NCBI GenBank assembly: GCA_946480015.1
Contig: CAMLIL010000015.1
Span: 1-64,000, forward strand
Reading direction: 5' to 3'
Source: an uncultured Oxalobacteraceae bacterium
Lineage (GTDB): Bacteria; Pseudomonadota; Gammaproteobacteria; Burkholderiales; Burkholderiaceae
DNA: 64,000 nt
The notes under the pieces were generated by a model. That model saw only the letters and a program-made list of their open reading frames with translations. It ran no database searches and was not told the DNA's origin. This document shows positions 30,297 through 39,453 of the stretch, piece after piece; positions within the stretch are counted from its first letter, which is position 1, and the number at the start of each line of letters is the position of its first letter. Both the position numbers and the translations under genes were made by a program.

Positions 30297-33260
30297 TTAG
30301 AACTTGTAGCGCAAGCCAAGGCTGAAGGTACGGCCATTGGCAAAGCCCTGGTTCTGCAGGCTGGTCTCACGGTAGAGCGCTTCACCGACGTAGCGGTTCG
30401 GCGCCTCATCCATGATGTTCGACGCATTGAACGACACGGTGGCATGGTCGTTGATCGTGTAGTTGAGCGCGGCATCGAGCAAGCCGTAAGCCTTGACATA
30501 ACTGGTGTTGAACGGCGAGGCCGCGTTGACGTCGCCGAGCTGCTGCGACGAGCGCCAGGTGTAGACGAGGCGCGCCGAGAACGAGTTGTCCTCGTACATG
30601 ACCGACATGCTCGAGCTGTTCTTGGACACGAACGGCAGCGGGGTGGAAATGATCCGCTGCACGGCGAGGGTACCGGCGTTGACCGGGTTCGAGGTGTCGA
30701 CGTAGGTGTACGAGCCGGACACGCCGAAGTTCTTCAACCAGCTGACCTCGCGATCGAAGAACCACTGGCCGGACAATTCCACGCCGCGCGCGTACCCCTT
30801 CTCGCCATTGACCTTGCGCGAGATCATATACTGACCGTTGCTGCAGCCATTGCTCGTCGTGCCCGCGTAGGCCGGCGCAAAACGCAGCGTCTGGCATTCC
30901 CCGACGCTGTTGAAGAAGCCCTTGATCTTCTTGTCGAACAGGGCAAAGGCCACATAATTGGTCGGGCTGAAGTAGCGCTCGAGCGAGAGATCGAGGGAGT
31001 CGGCCAATTGCGGCTTCAGGTCCGGGTTGCCCACGCTGCCCGTGCCATCGCCGTTGGCATTAACGAAGGGATTCAGGTCGCCCGTCAGGGGACGCGTCAT
31101 GCCACGCCCGTAGCCGAAGCGCAACATGAAATCCTTGGACAAATCATATGTCGCGTTCAACGAGGGCAGCGCGTTGGTGTACGAGGTCGATTTGATATTC
31201 TCGACCAGGCTGCCGGGCGTGGCGGCGGTCTGGTCGGCGACCCGCGCCGTGGCTTGCACCTGGGTGCGCACCACGCGTACCCCGACCGAGCCCTTCAGGC
31301 GTTCGTCCAGCGCGGAGAACTCGCTCGAGACATAGCCGGCCAGGGTCTTCTCGTCGATGTTGCGACGCGCGGCCGCGATCTCGGGATAGCTGCCCTCGAG
31401 TGGCATGCCGGCCAGCGGGAACTGGTCCCTGACCTGGTTGCCCAGCAGGGCATCCGGCGAGTACACCACGTAGCCGCCGGCAAAGCCTGTGTCGCCGCGC
31501 AGGTAGTTGGTCGGCGCCGATTGCAGGACCCCGGGCATGCTGCCGACGCGGATCGCGTTCGACTGGCTGGCGGTCAGCGCCAGGCCATCGGTGGTCAGGG
31601 GACGGCTGCCAAAGCCGTTGTAGGCGCGGTACAGGCTATTTTGCGTGGCATATCGGGTACCGAACTTCAGCCGGCTGAAAAATCCTTCCTCCAGCGCATA
31701 GGCGCCATCGAGCGCGAGCGCGACGCCGTCGTCCTTCCAGGTCTGGTAGGTGGCGGGACTGTACCATTGGAAGACGAAGTTGTTCGGATCGGACAGGCTC
31801 GGGCCGCTGAACGCGACCTGGTGCGGATCGACGTCGGCCTGGCGCGTCACATCCCACGACAGTCCGCTCACGGTGGCCATCTCGACCCTGCGGTTGTCCT
31901 GCTTTTGCGTGGATTTGATGTAGGACACGTCGCCCTTGAGCGAGAGGGCCGGCGTCGGGTTCCATTCGACACCGGCAGCCGTGGACCAGGTGACATAAGG
32001 GCGGTGCTCATCGCCGCCCCATGGACGGATCGTCGAGTTCATGAAGGTCCCGCTCACCATGCGCTGGGTGGTCAGCACGTCGTTGCTGCCGCCGTTGTAG
32101 TTGCGGTTGGCCAGGTCTTCGGTAATGGCGAACGGAGCCGTTTTCAGGTTGCGCACGTTGGCGCCCTGGTCCACAAAGAGGAAACGGTAATTCTGGTGGT
32201 ACAGATAGGAGGTGTAGTTACCATCCACGTAGAAGCGCAGGGTGTTGTTCACGCGGTAATCGGCGGCCAGGTTCAGCCCTTTCCGCTCACGCAGGATGCT
32301 TTCCTGGAACACGTTCGGTCCCACCGTCGGGGTGGAGATGATGTTGCCAATCTGCTCGGCGGTCAGGCCTGCCGTGTTCGGCATGTTAGCCCCGACGGTC
32401 GACGAGGTGGGCAGCGCCGGCACGTTGGCCAGGTAGCTGACGTCGCTGCGGCCGACATACGCGGCCATCGGCTGGCCCGGACTGTTGCTGGTGTTGCCAG
32501 CGGCCAGGTTGGCATATTCGGCGCTGTCGCCGCGCACCATGCGCCGATAGTCGGGGCCGCGGCCGGCCGGCGTGTTGTCGGAACGGCCCGCACTCTTCTG
32601 GTAGGCGATTGCGGCCATGACACCGATACGCGAGCCGCCGCCCAGGTCGAAGCGGTTGGCGATCAAGCCAAACAGCTCCGGATCGTTCTTCTTCTCCATG
32701 TCGTTGTAACGCATATTGGCGTTCAGCGCGGCAGTGAAGGTCTTGAAATCGCTGGGATTGCGGGTGCGGATATTGACCAGGCCGCCGATGCCGCCTTCGA
32801 TGTGCTCGGCGGATGGGTTCTTGTACACATCCACGCCGGCGATCATGCCGGGAATGGCGCCCTCGATGTTGAATTCGCGGCTGCCGGCGGTGAAGTAGGA
32901 GCGGCCATTCAGGTGCGAGGCGGTCTGGTTGGACAGGCCGCGGATGGTGATGCCGGAACCGGCGCCGGCCGGGGACGCGCCCTCGCCGCCATAGCGGTAG
33001 CCCTGCACGCCGGGAATCCGCGTCAAGGTCTCGGCAACGTTGGGATCGGGCAGCTTGCCGATGTCTTCGGCGGTGATCGAGTCCACCACCTCCATGGCGT
33101 CCCGCTTGATGGCCAGGGACGAACGCGCACTGGCTTTCAGCCCTGTGACGACGACGACCGCAGGTTCGGCCTCCTGGGCCACGGCATTGGGCGCGAAGGC
33201 TTGGGCGACCGCCATGGCTGCGCCGGTAACCTTCAGGGATATCATCAGCTTCTTGTTCAT
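30297..33260 (-). CDS. TonB-dependent receptor of the arabinoside locus
   Basis: A 987-aa outer-membrane receptor. It starts at ATG 33260 after AAGGAGACG. A signal peptide (residues 1-28, ending AFAPNAVAQ) leads to the TonB-box-like VVVVTGLKASARSSL, then the plug (DIGKLPDPNVAETLTRIPGV, ITIRGLSNQTASHLNGRSYF, EHIEGGIGGLVNIRTRNP) and a beta-barrel ending LGLRYKF. Downstream on the same strand come the two GH51-family genes, so the ligand is inferred to be an arabinose-containing oligosaccharide. The upstream gap holds two palindromic LacI-type operators. Confidence 0.93.
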   Translation of the reverse strand: MNKKLMISLKVTGAAMAVAQAFAPNAVAQEAEPAVVVVTGLKASARSSLAIKRDAMEVVDSITAEDIGKLPDPNVAETLTRIPGVQGYRYGGEGASPAGAGSGITIRGLSNQTASHLNGRSYFTAGSREFNIEGAIPGMIAGVDVYKNPSAEHIEGGIGGLVNIRTRNPSDFKTFTAALNANMRYNDMEKKNDPELFGLIANRFDLGGGSRIGVMAAIAYQKSAGRSDNTPAGRGPDYRRMVRGDSAEYANLAAGNTSNSPGQPMAAYVGRSDVSYLANVPALPTSSTVGANMPNTAGLTAEQIGNIISTPTVGPNVFQESILRERKGLNLAADYRVNNTLRFYVDGNYTSYLYHQNYRFLFVDQGANVRNLKTAPFAITEDLANRNYNGGSNDVLTTQRMVSGTFMNSTIRPWGGDEHRPYVTWSTAAGVEWNPTPALSLKGDVSYIKSTQKQDNRRVEMATVSGLSWDVTRQADVDPHQVAFSGPSLSDPNNFVFQWYSPATYQTWKDDGVALALDGAYALEEGFFSRLKFGTRYATQNSLYRAYNGFGSRPLTTDGLALTASQSNAIRVGSMPGVLQSAPTNYLRGDTGFAGGYVVYSPDALLGNQVRDQFPLAGMPLEGSYPEIAAARRNIDEKTLAGYVSSEFSALDERLKGSVGVRVVRTQVQATARVADQTAATPGSLVENIKSTSYTNALPSLNATYDLSKDFMLRFGYGRGMTRPLTGDLNPFVNANGDGTGSVGNPDLKPQLADSLDLSLERYFSPTNYVAFALFDKKIKGFFNSVGECQTLRFAPAYAGTTSNGCSNGQYMISRKVNGEKGYARGVELSGQWFFDREVSWLKNFGVSGSYTYVDTSNPVNAGTLAVQRIISTPLPFVSKNSSSMSVMYEDNSFSARLVYTWRSSQQLGDVNAASPFNTSYVKAYGLLDAALNYTINDHATVSFNASNIMDEAPNRYVGEALYRETSLQNQGFANGRTFSLGLRYKF

Positions 33261-33335
33261 TTACTTCGTCTCCTTCATTTAGGACCTGGATGGGTTGCAT
33301 GTGCGCGACCCGGTTTTATTTTTTGCAAGAGGTCT

Positions 33336-33347
33336 GTTAACGTTAAC
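33336..33347. promoter_or_regulatory. LacI-family operator, perfect palindrome
   Basis: GTTAACGTTAAC is a perfect 12-bp palindrome with the central CpG typical of LacI-family operators, 76-87 bp upstream of the TonB receptor start. Similar cores recur in the second regulatory gap near 37400-37660. Confidence 0.7.
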
Positions 33348-33491
33348 GGACCGGCCGACAGCTGGACCGGCGGCCTGCTCCACAAGCCGCTTGCCGCCAT
33401 CGCGCGCCAAACCGATTGGCCGTCACCACAGCGCGCAGGCCCAACCCACTTTCCCCGGGCAATACCCAAATCGAGGCAGTTGCGCGGGACC

Positions 33492-33503
33492 GGTAACGTT
33501 AAC
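33492..33503. promoter_or_regulatory. LacI-family operator
   Basis: GGTAACGTTAAC differs from the perfect palindrome at 33336 by one base and lies 156 bp from it. Two sites at this distance could allow looping by a tetrameric regulator. Confidence 0.65.
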
Positions 33504-33647
33504 AATTAGGGACCAAAAAATAATGACGGCAGTCAAGTTATCGATATCATTGTACGTCCGCCGTTCGCTGCCTGTCTAACGAAACTTACCCACATCGTAG
33601 TTAATTTGCGACACGATAAATTCATGCGCCGGCCATGACTGCGCAGA

Positions 33648-34685
33648 TCAAGCCCGCGCACTGGTAGATTCACGCACTTCCAGCCCATACGGCATCAGGC
33701 GCTGTTGCGGCATGGGCAGGCGCCCGGCGCGGCGCTCGCGGATCTGTTCCACGACGAGGTCGACGGCGTTGCGCGCCATGCCGCCAATAGGCTGGTGAAT
33801 CGTGGTCAGCGCCGGCCAGATGGCGGTCGATACCGGGGTATCGTCGAAGCCGCAGATGGACAAATCATCCGGCAGGTGCAGATGCATCCCGTGCGCCACC
33901 GCGACCGCCGCGGCCGCCATGTCGTCATTGCAGGCAAAGATCGCACTGGGGCGGGTCGGCTGCGACAGCAGTTCGCGTGCCGCCACCAGGCCCGAACGGT
34001 AGGTAAACATGCCCTGGGCAACGCGTTGCGCCGGCACCGGCAGACTGGCCGCCTGCATGACGTCCATGAAGGCCTTGTAGCGCAACTGGGCAGGCGTATG
34101 CTCGGGATCGCCTTTGATGAAGCCGATGTCGGTATGGCCGAGTGACAGGAGGTATTCGGTCATCGTGCGCCCGCCCTCGTAGTCGTCGATGCGCACGGCC
34201 GAGACGCGCAGGGAGGGACGCGCCGTCGCAACGGCAACGAAAGGCACGCCCAGCTGCTCCAGCTGCTTGAGCACCGGCAGGCAGTCGCACAGCGGAGGTG
34301 GCACCAGGATCCCGTCCACCCCCGATCCCATCAGCTGGTCGATGGCGGCGCGCTGGCTGCTCGGCTCCTGGCAATGCTGCACGACCAGTTCCGCGCCATT
34401 CAGGCTGCACTGGCTCGTCGCGCCGGCCAGGAAGGTGCTCTGAAAGGCCGGGCTCGGGTTGCTCGACAACAGACCAATGCGCAGCGTTCCCACCCGCGCG
34501 GCGCGGGCGGCGACATTGACCTGATAGTTCAGGCGTTCGATCACTTGCAGGACCTTCTCGCGTGTCTGGGGACTGACGTGATTGCGCCCATTGATGACCC
34601 GCGACACGGTCATCAGGGACACGCCCGCTTCCCGCGCCACGTCGTGCAAGGTCGCACCGCTGCGATCGTTCTGGTTGGATTTCAT
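33648..34685 (-). CDS. LacI-family transcriptional regulator
   Basis: A 345-aa repressor. The N-terminal helix-turn-helix is ATLHDVAREAGVSLMTVSRVINGRNHV. A periplasmic-binding-protein-like sugar domain follows (IGLLSSNPSPAF, AIFACNDDMAAAAVAVAHG, ICGFDDTPVSTAIWPALTTIHQP). It is a close paralogue of the LacI protein encoded at 36181-37233. It lies upstream of and on the same strand as the TonB receptor and probably controls the arabinoside genes and the divergent symporter. Confidence 0.93.
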   Translation of the reverse strand: MKSNQNDRSGATLHDVAREAGVSLMTVSRVINGRNHVSPQTREKVLQVIERLNYQVNVAARAARVGTLRIGLLSSNPSPAFQSTFLAGATSQCSLNGAELVVQHCQEPSSQRAAIDQLMGSGVDGILVPPPLCDCLPVLKQLEQLGVPFVAVATARPSLRVSAVRIDDYEGGRTMTEYLLSLGHTDIGFIKGDPEHTPAQLRYKAFMDVMQAASLPVPAQRVAQGMFTYRSGLVAARELLSQPTRPSAIFACNDDMAAAAVAVAHGMHLHLPDDLSICGFDDTPVSTAIWPALTTIHQPIGGMARNAVDLVVEQIRERRAGRLPMPQQRLMPYGLEVRESTSARA

Positions 34686-34939
34686 GTTGCCGGATGGTGA
34701 GGTAGCCGGCGCGCCGGCCGGCAGGCGCGCATGATTGTTATCGATATCCGGTCATTCTACCCCAGTTTTGCGCTCATCATTGGCCGGCGCCGCCCGGGCA
34801 GGTCGCCGGAGCCGGTCTGTTCACCCCATAGTAAACACTGTATGGTTACGACTTTTCGCAGACTGGCCCGGTGGCAGCGTGCGCCAGCCCTGACCGGCGC
34901 TGGCCTGCCGGAAACGCAACCGCTGCCGCCCGCTTCGAC

Positions 34940-36235
34940 ATGACCAGCAAGCAGTCCCACTACCGTTTCCTGTGCAGCTACATGTTCGGGTATTTCTTTG
35001 CCCAGGCGATGAGCGTGTCCCTGCTTGCGCTCTGGCTGCGCTCGACGCTGCAATTGAACGGCACCGAAACCGGCATCGTATTTTCGGCCAACTTCACCGC
35101 CGCCATGTGCGCGCAGCCCGTCTACGGTTTTCTGTCCGATAAGGCCGGCATGCGCAAGCACGTCCTGTGGGTGGTGGCGGTCCTGTGCATGCTGTCCGCC
35201 CCCTTCCTGGTCCATGTCTACAGCCCGCTGCTCAAGAGCCATCTCCTGCTGGGCGCGGCGCTGGGCGGCATCTATCTTGGCATTACCTTCATCGCCGGCG
35301 GCTACGCGGTCGAGTCCTACGTCGACCGCGTCGGCCGCGCCTATGGTTTCGAATACAGCCGGGTGCGGATGTTCGGTTCGCTCGGGTTTGCCAGCGCCGC
35401 TTCCTTCAGTGGACGCCTGTTCAATGCCGACCCGAACGTCAACCTCTACCTGGCCTCGACAGCCGGCGCCGCCTTGCTGGCCATCCTGCTGATGTGGCGC
35501 ATGCCGGCGCACGGCGCGGCGCACAGCCAGCCCCCGCGGGTCAGCCTGGCCGATTCGCTGGGCGTGCTGCGCGACCGGCACTTCTGGCGCTTCATGGTGT
35601 TTGTGCTGTCGGTGACGAATATCTACCTGGTGTACGACCAGCAGTTCCCCAGTTATTTCGCGAGCATGTTCCCGACCCGGGAAGAAGGCGCCGCCATGTA
35701 CGGATACCTGAACTCGCTGCAAGTCTTTATTGAAGCGGGCGGCCTGTTCCTGGCCCCGCTGCTGGTACGGCGCACGGGCGCAAAGAATGGCTTGCTGCTG
35801 GCCGGTGCCATCATGCTGATCCGGATCGCAGGTTCCAGCCTGGCGGCCGGCCCCGTGTCGATTTCCTGCATGCGCTTGCTGCATTCGGTCGAACAGCCGA
35901 TCATCCTGGTCTCGGTGTTCCGCTACATCGCCTGCCACTTCGACAGCCGCCTGGCATCAACCGTGTACATGGTGGGCTGGAGCTTTGGCCACTCGATTGG
36001 CCTGTCCATGCTGTCCCCGCTCGTCGGTAAGTGCTACGATCTGTTCGGTTTTCAGCAAGTCTATCTGCTGCTGGCCGCACTCGGCCTCGTGTTCCTGGTC
36101 CTGTCGGCGTGGGGCCTGGAAGCCACGCCCGCGGAGGTTCCCGACGCAAGCGCTCCATGCGGCGGCCCGCCTGGCAGCGTTCACGCGCCGGGGTGGATTT
36201 CCGCGTCCGACGACAGACGAGGCACCAAACTGTAG
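34940..36235 (+). CDS. Oligosaccharide:H+ symporter, LacY/CscB family
   Basis: A 431-aa MFS transporter of the OHS family. ATG 34940 gives the same N-terminal length as E. coli CscB; a GTG at 34871 adds an unlikely hydrophilic tail. The loop motif GFLSDKAGMRKH is clear. LacY's functional residues are mostly matched: Glu126 (AVESYVDR), Arg144 (EYSRVRMFG), Arg302 (IMLIRIAGSS), His322 and Glu325 (LLHSVEQP). The LacY Glu269 region reads YGYLNSLQVFIEAG, the pattern of sucrose permease CscB, with the acidic residue shifted. It would bring a di- or oligosaccharide across the inner membrane after uptake by the TonB receptor. The 3' end overlaps the convergent LacI gene by 55 bp. Confidence 0.92.
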   Translation: MTSKQSHYRFLCSYMFGYFFAQAMSVSLLALWLRSTLQLNGTETGIVFSANFTAAMCAQPVYGFLSDKAGMRKHVLWVVAVLCMLSAPFLVHVYSPLLKSHLLLGAALGGIYLGITFIAGGYAVESYVDRVGRAYGFEYSRVRMFGSLGFASAASFSGRLFNADPNVNLYLASTAGAALLAILLMWRMPAHGAAHSQPPRVSLADSLGVLRDRHFWRFMVFVLSVTNIYLVYDQQFPSYFASMFPTREEGAAMYGYLNSLQVFIEAGGLFLAPLLVRRTGAKNGLLLAGAIMLIRIAGSSLAAGPVSISCMRLLHSVEQPIILVSVFRYIACHFDSRLASTVYMVGWSFGHSIGLSMLSPLVGKCYDLFGFQQVYLLLAALGLVFLVLSAWGLEATPAEVPDASAPCGGPPGSVHAPGWISASDDRRGTKL

Positions 36236-37233
36236 GGCAGCAGCCAGTGCTCCACAACGTCCGGCTGGCCCCGGCGACGGCGATGGATCTGCGCGCAAAC
36301 AAGCTCAATTGCAACACGTCCCATGTCTCCAAGCGGCTGGTGCACAGTGCTCAAGTTGGGCCAGACCGTGGTGGCCAGCGGAGTATCGTCAAATCCGCAT
36401 ACGACCAAATCGTGTGGAACGTCAAGCAGCAGCCCATGGGCGACCGCCACCACGGCGGCCGCCATGTCGTCATTGGATGCAAAAATGGCGCTCGGCCGCC
36501 GGCTTTGGCCCAGGAGGTGGCGCGCCGCGGTCAGACCGGAGCGGTAGGTGAACATCCCATCCGCGACCCACTCGGCATGCACGTCCAGCGAAGCCGCCTC
36601 CATCGCGTCGACATATGCCCGATAGCGCAATTGGGCCGGGCTGTGCGCAGGGTCGCCCTTGATAAACGCGATGTCCCGGTGCCCCAGCGAGATCAGGTAG
36701 CGCATCATCGACAGGGCGGCCTCATAGTCGTCGATGCGCACCGCCGAAGTGGACGCGTTGGGATGCGCAGTGGCAACGGCCACGGTTGGCATGTCCAGAT
36801 CGGCCAGCAACTCCAGCACGGCTGGACAGTCGCACAGCGGCGGAGTCAGTACGATCCCGCTGACTTTGTTCGTGAGCAGCCGGTCGATGGCAGCACGCCA
36901 ATCATGCTGGCCGGAGCACGTCTCCAATATCAGCTGCGACGCGCTTAAGCTGCACTGATCCGTCGCCCCGACGAGCAGATCGGCCAGACACGCGGTGCTT
37001 GAATTACTGTAGAGCAGCCCGATGCGCAGGCTGCCGACCCGTGCAGCGCGTGCAACGACGTTCACTTCATACTTCAGCTCCTCGATGGCGGCAGTCACGC
37101 GCTCGCGAATTGCCTCGCCGACGCGCTGGTTGCCATTGATGACCCGCGACACCGTCATTGGCGACACCTTGGCCAGGCTGGCCACGTCATACAAAGTGAC
37201 GCCAGGCCGGGATGAGGGTTGCTTTTCAGTCAT
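36181..37233 (-). CDS. LacI-family transcriptional regulator (paralogue)
   Basis: A 350-aa repressor with HTH VTLYDVASLAKVSPMTVSRVIN and an effector domain (IGLLYSNSSTACLADL, AIFASNDDMAAAVVAVAHG, VCGFDDTPLATTVWPNLSTVHQP). It is very similar along its whole length to the protein from 33648-34685, so the two arose by duplication around the symporter gene. Its end overlaps the symporter 3' end. Confidence 0.92.
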   Translation of the reverse strand: MTEKQPSSRPGVTLYDVASLAKVSPMTVSRVINGNQRVGEAIRERVTAAIEELKYEVNVVARAARVGSLRIGLLYSNSSTACLADLLVGATDQCSLSASQLILETCSGQHDWRAAIDRLLTNKVSGIVLTPPLCDCPAVLELLADLDMPTVAVATAHPNASTSAVRIDDYEAALSMMRYLISLGHRDIAFIKGDPAHSPAQLRYRAYVDAMEAASLDVHAEWVADGMFTYRSGLTAARHLLGQSRRPSAIFASNDDMAAAVVAVAHGLLLDVPHDLVVCGFDDTPLATTVWPNLSTVHQPLGDMGRVAIELVCAQIHRRRRGQPDVVEHWLLPYSLVPRLSSDAEIHPGA

Positions 37234-37388
37234 CGCTTGAGCCGAACCGTGGGGCCGGCAGGAAAAATAATAGGAACACCCGTTTTCTCAGGCTGCGCTC
37301 TGGCAACCGGCGCGCTCAACCGTTTCGCGGCCGCCATGGCCGACCAGCGCGAACATCGTCAATCAGATATCAGCCGCGCCCGGGAATA

Positions 37389-37400
37389 GTTAACGATACC
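37389..37400. promoter_or_regulatory. Degenerate LacI-family operator
   Basis: GTTAACGATACC matches the GTTAACGTTAAC palindrome at 9 of 12 positions, 156 bp upstream of the minus-strand LacI start. Confidence 0.4.
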
Positions 37401-37520
37401 ACTTTTGCGCAAAATATACACAGGATAAATCTGCCGTGACAAATCCCGTTTCCGCGCTCACCAAGAGTGGGAAAGGAACCGATTGGCTCGATTTTCCCGA
37501 TTGGCTTATGAGGACGATAT

Positions 37521-37534
37521 TGGTAACGTAACCA
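37521..37534. promoter_or_regulatory. LacI-family operator
   Basis: TGGTAACGTAACCA is a 14-bp near-palindrome (only the central pair of arms is imperfect) with the same TAACG core as the sites upstream of the TonB receptor. Confidence 0.55.
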
Positions 37535-37651
37535 TTTCAGTGCGCGGGCGCGCTATCCTCCGGCAACAGACCACGGAAGCTGGAGCATCGACAACGCAGT
37601 ATTGGTACCGTTCTCACGGCCATTTACCGGTTGAAAGCGCGGCAGGGTCGT

Positions 37652-37663
37652 GCTAACGTTAAC
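37652..37663. promoter_or_regulatory. LacI-family operator next to the third LacI gene
   Basis: GCTAACGTTAAC lies 37-48 bp upstream of the ATG at 37700, where a bound repressor would block transcription of the gene. Autoregulation is inferred. Confidence 0.6.
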
Positions 37664-37699
37664 AAGGCCTTTCGCCACAGGAACCCTCCACGACACTCG

Positions 37700-38761
37700 A
37701 TGACAAAATCCAAGCCGCAGCATGTTCCTTCCTCGGTCACCCTGCATGACGTAGCCGCCAAGGCAGGCGTCTCAGCAATGACCGCTTCGCGCGCGATCAG
37801 CGGGGAGGGCGCGGTATCGCGGCGCAGCAAGCACAAGGTGATGGCGGCGGCCGACGCCCTGGGCTACATGCCCAATATCTCGGCTCGCTTGATGCGGGGC
37901 GCGCGCTCCAACGTCCTTGGCATCATGCTCAACGACTTCACGTCCCCTCACCTGAACGCCATCGTGATGGAGATCAGCAAGGCCGTACGTAGCCACAACC
38001 GCGATCTGGTTATCTACAACATGTTCTACACCAACGAGGCGCCACGCGAGGGCGCGAGCGTGAACTTGCTTGGTGGCGTGTGCGACGGCTTCCTGGTCCT
38101 GCAAGGCATCACGGACAATCTGCTGCGGGTGCTCGAAAAGAGCGCCAAGCCGATTGTCCTCATGAACTTCTGGCGCACGCCCACCAGCCTGCCCGTGGTA
38201 CGCGCCGACAATTTCATCAGCGCCCGTGACGCCGTCCGCCACTTGATTGAACTGGGCCACAGGCGCATCGCGTACATTGGCGGAACGAACAATTCCGGCC
38301 AGAACATTCAGCGCCTGCAAGGCTACTTGGCCGCGATGGCCGAGGTGGGCATTGAGCCTGCGCCGGAATGGCAGGAAACCGGCAATTTCAGTCACCTGGC
38401 CGGACTGGAAGCGGGAAAGCGGCTGTTGAGCCTGCCCGAGCGGCCCACTGCCATATTTGCCGCCAGCGACACGATGGCCTTTGGCGTCATGGAAGCGGCC
38501 CGCGGTTTCAGCCTGCGCCTGCCTGAGGAACTGTCCATTGTCGGGTATGACGACATCGAGGCAGCCGCGCTTGCCGATCCCCCGCTGACCAGCATTCGCC
38601 CTCCCCTGCAACGCTTGGCCGAAGCGAGCGTGCAGGAATTGCTCGCGCGGGTCGAGCATTCACCGCAGCAGCACTCCTGCATTGAACTTCCAAGCCAGGT
38701 CATGATTCGCGCGTCGACGGCGCCATATCGCCCCACCCCGGCGGCGGGTAAGCGCCCCTGA
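37700..38761 (+). CDS. LacI-family transcriptional regulator (third, divergent subtype)
   Basis: A 353-aa regulator with HTH VTLHDVAAKAGVSAMTASRAISGEGAV and a GntR/CcpA-like effector domain (NVLGIMLNDFTSPHLNAIVM, AIFAASDTMAFGVMEAARG, IVGYDDIEAAALADPPLTSIRPP). It differs clearly from the other two LacI proteins here. ATG 37700 is chosen because upstream in-frame sequence carries the operator at 37652. Confidence 0.92.
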   Translation: MTKSKPQHVPSSVTLHDVAAKAGVSAMTASRAISGEGAVSRRSKHKVMAAADALGYMPNISARLMRGARSNVLGIMLNDFTSPHLNAIVMEISKAVRSHNRDLVIYNMFYTNEAPREGASVNLLGGVCDGFLVLQGITDNLLRVLEKSAKPIVLMNFWRTPTSLPVVRADNFISARDAVRHLIELGHRRIAYIGGTNNSGQNIQRLQGYLAAMAEVGIEPAPEWQETGNFSHLAGLEAGKRLLSLPERPTAIFAASDTMAFGVMEAARGFSLRLPEELSIVGYDDIEAAALADPPLTSIRPPLQRLAEASVQELLARVEHSPQQHSCIELPSQVMIRASTAPYRPTPAAGKRP

Positions 38762-38873
38762 AGGCTGTATCGCCGAGGTAGACGCGCCGGCACCACGAAA
38801 GTGGCGAAAAGGCGATATACCTTCTGCCAGGTTTGGATGCACAATAGGCACACTGTTTTCCCATGGAGAGTGC

Positions 38874-39422
38874 ATGTCGACGTCGTTCCCGAGCACGCAG
38901 TTCACGCTGATGGCCAGCTACAACCAGTGGATGAACGAAAAACTGTACGAGGCCGCCGCCAAACTGCCGGAAGCGGAGCTGACGGCGAACCGCGGGGCTT
39001 TCTTCGGATCGCTGACCGGCACCCTCAATCACCTGGTCATCGCCGACACCATCTGGCTGCAGCGCTTCACCGCACACCCGGCGCCGTTTCGCGCGCTCGA
39101 TGCGGTGCGGGTACTGCCCACGCCGACCGCGCTGGCGGCCGACGAGCTGCCCGCGCTGCCGCTGCTGTTCGAACGCCGCCGCCTGCTCGACTTCGTCATC
39201 AAGGAGTGGATCGAGGAGATCGCCGATGCCGACTATGAGCGGGTGGTCCAGTACAAAACCATGAAGGGCGTGGCGGGCGCCAAGCGGCTGGCCACGCTGC
39301 TGCTGCATTTTTTTAATCACCAGACCCATCACCGCGGCCAGGCCAGCACGCTGCTGTCCCAGGCCGGCGTGGACCTGGGCATCACCGACCTGCTGGTACT
39401 GATTCCCAACGACGAGCTTTAA
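38874..39422 (+). CDS. DinB-family metal-binding protein
   Basis: A 182-aa four-helix-bundle protein of the DinB/YfiT-like family. The putative metal-binding histidines are in LNHLVIAD and in FFNHQTHHRGQ. Family members include thiol transferases and DNA-damage-induced proteins of unknown role. TGGAGAGTGC precedes the ATG. It is a stand-alone gene convergent with the DJ-1/PfpI gene. Confidence 0.88.
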   Translation: MSTSFPSTQFTLMASYNQWMNEKLYEAAAKLPEAELTANRGAFFGSLTGTLNHLVIADTIWLQRFTAHPAPFRALDAVRVLPTPTALAADELPALPLLFERRRLLDFVIKEWIEEIADADYERVVQYKTMKGVAGAKRLATLLLHFFNHQTHHRGQASTLLSQAGVDLGITDLLVLIPNDEL

Positions 39423-39453
39423 GGGGACCGCTGCGGTTTTTCGAGGTCCCCTT
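39421..39453. terminator. Shared hairpin between convergent genes
   Basis: AAGGGGACC (39421-39429) is exactly complementary to GGTCCCCTT (39445-39453). The two arms overlap the TAA stops of the DinB gene and of the minus-strand DJ-1/PfpI gene, so one hairpin ends both transcripts. No strong T tract follows on either side. Confidence 0.6.

Larger units (their letters stand above)
33261..33647. other. Regulatory gap between the TonB receptor and a LacI gene
   Basis: This 387-bp stretch lies upstream of the receptor and downstream of a LacI gene, both on the minus strand. Besides the two operators listed separately I see a low-GC run near 33505-33620. No gene could be supported here. Confidence 0.5.
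37234..37699. other. Regulatory gap between two divergent LacI genes
   Basis: This 466-bp region separates the minus-strand LacI gene (start 37233) from the plus-strand LacI gene (start 37700). It contains three TAACG-core operator-like sites, listed separately, and no supported gene. The spacing suggests that both regulators are subject to auto- or cross-regulation. Confidence 0.5.

Noticed and set aside
30219..33509. 1096-codon plus-strand open frame antisense to the second TonB receptor
   Set aside because: Composition typical of antisense shadow frames; the receptor on the minus strand has signal peptide, plug motifs and terminal Phe.
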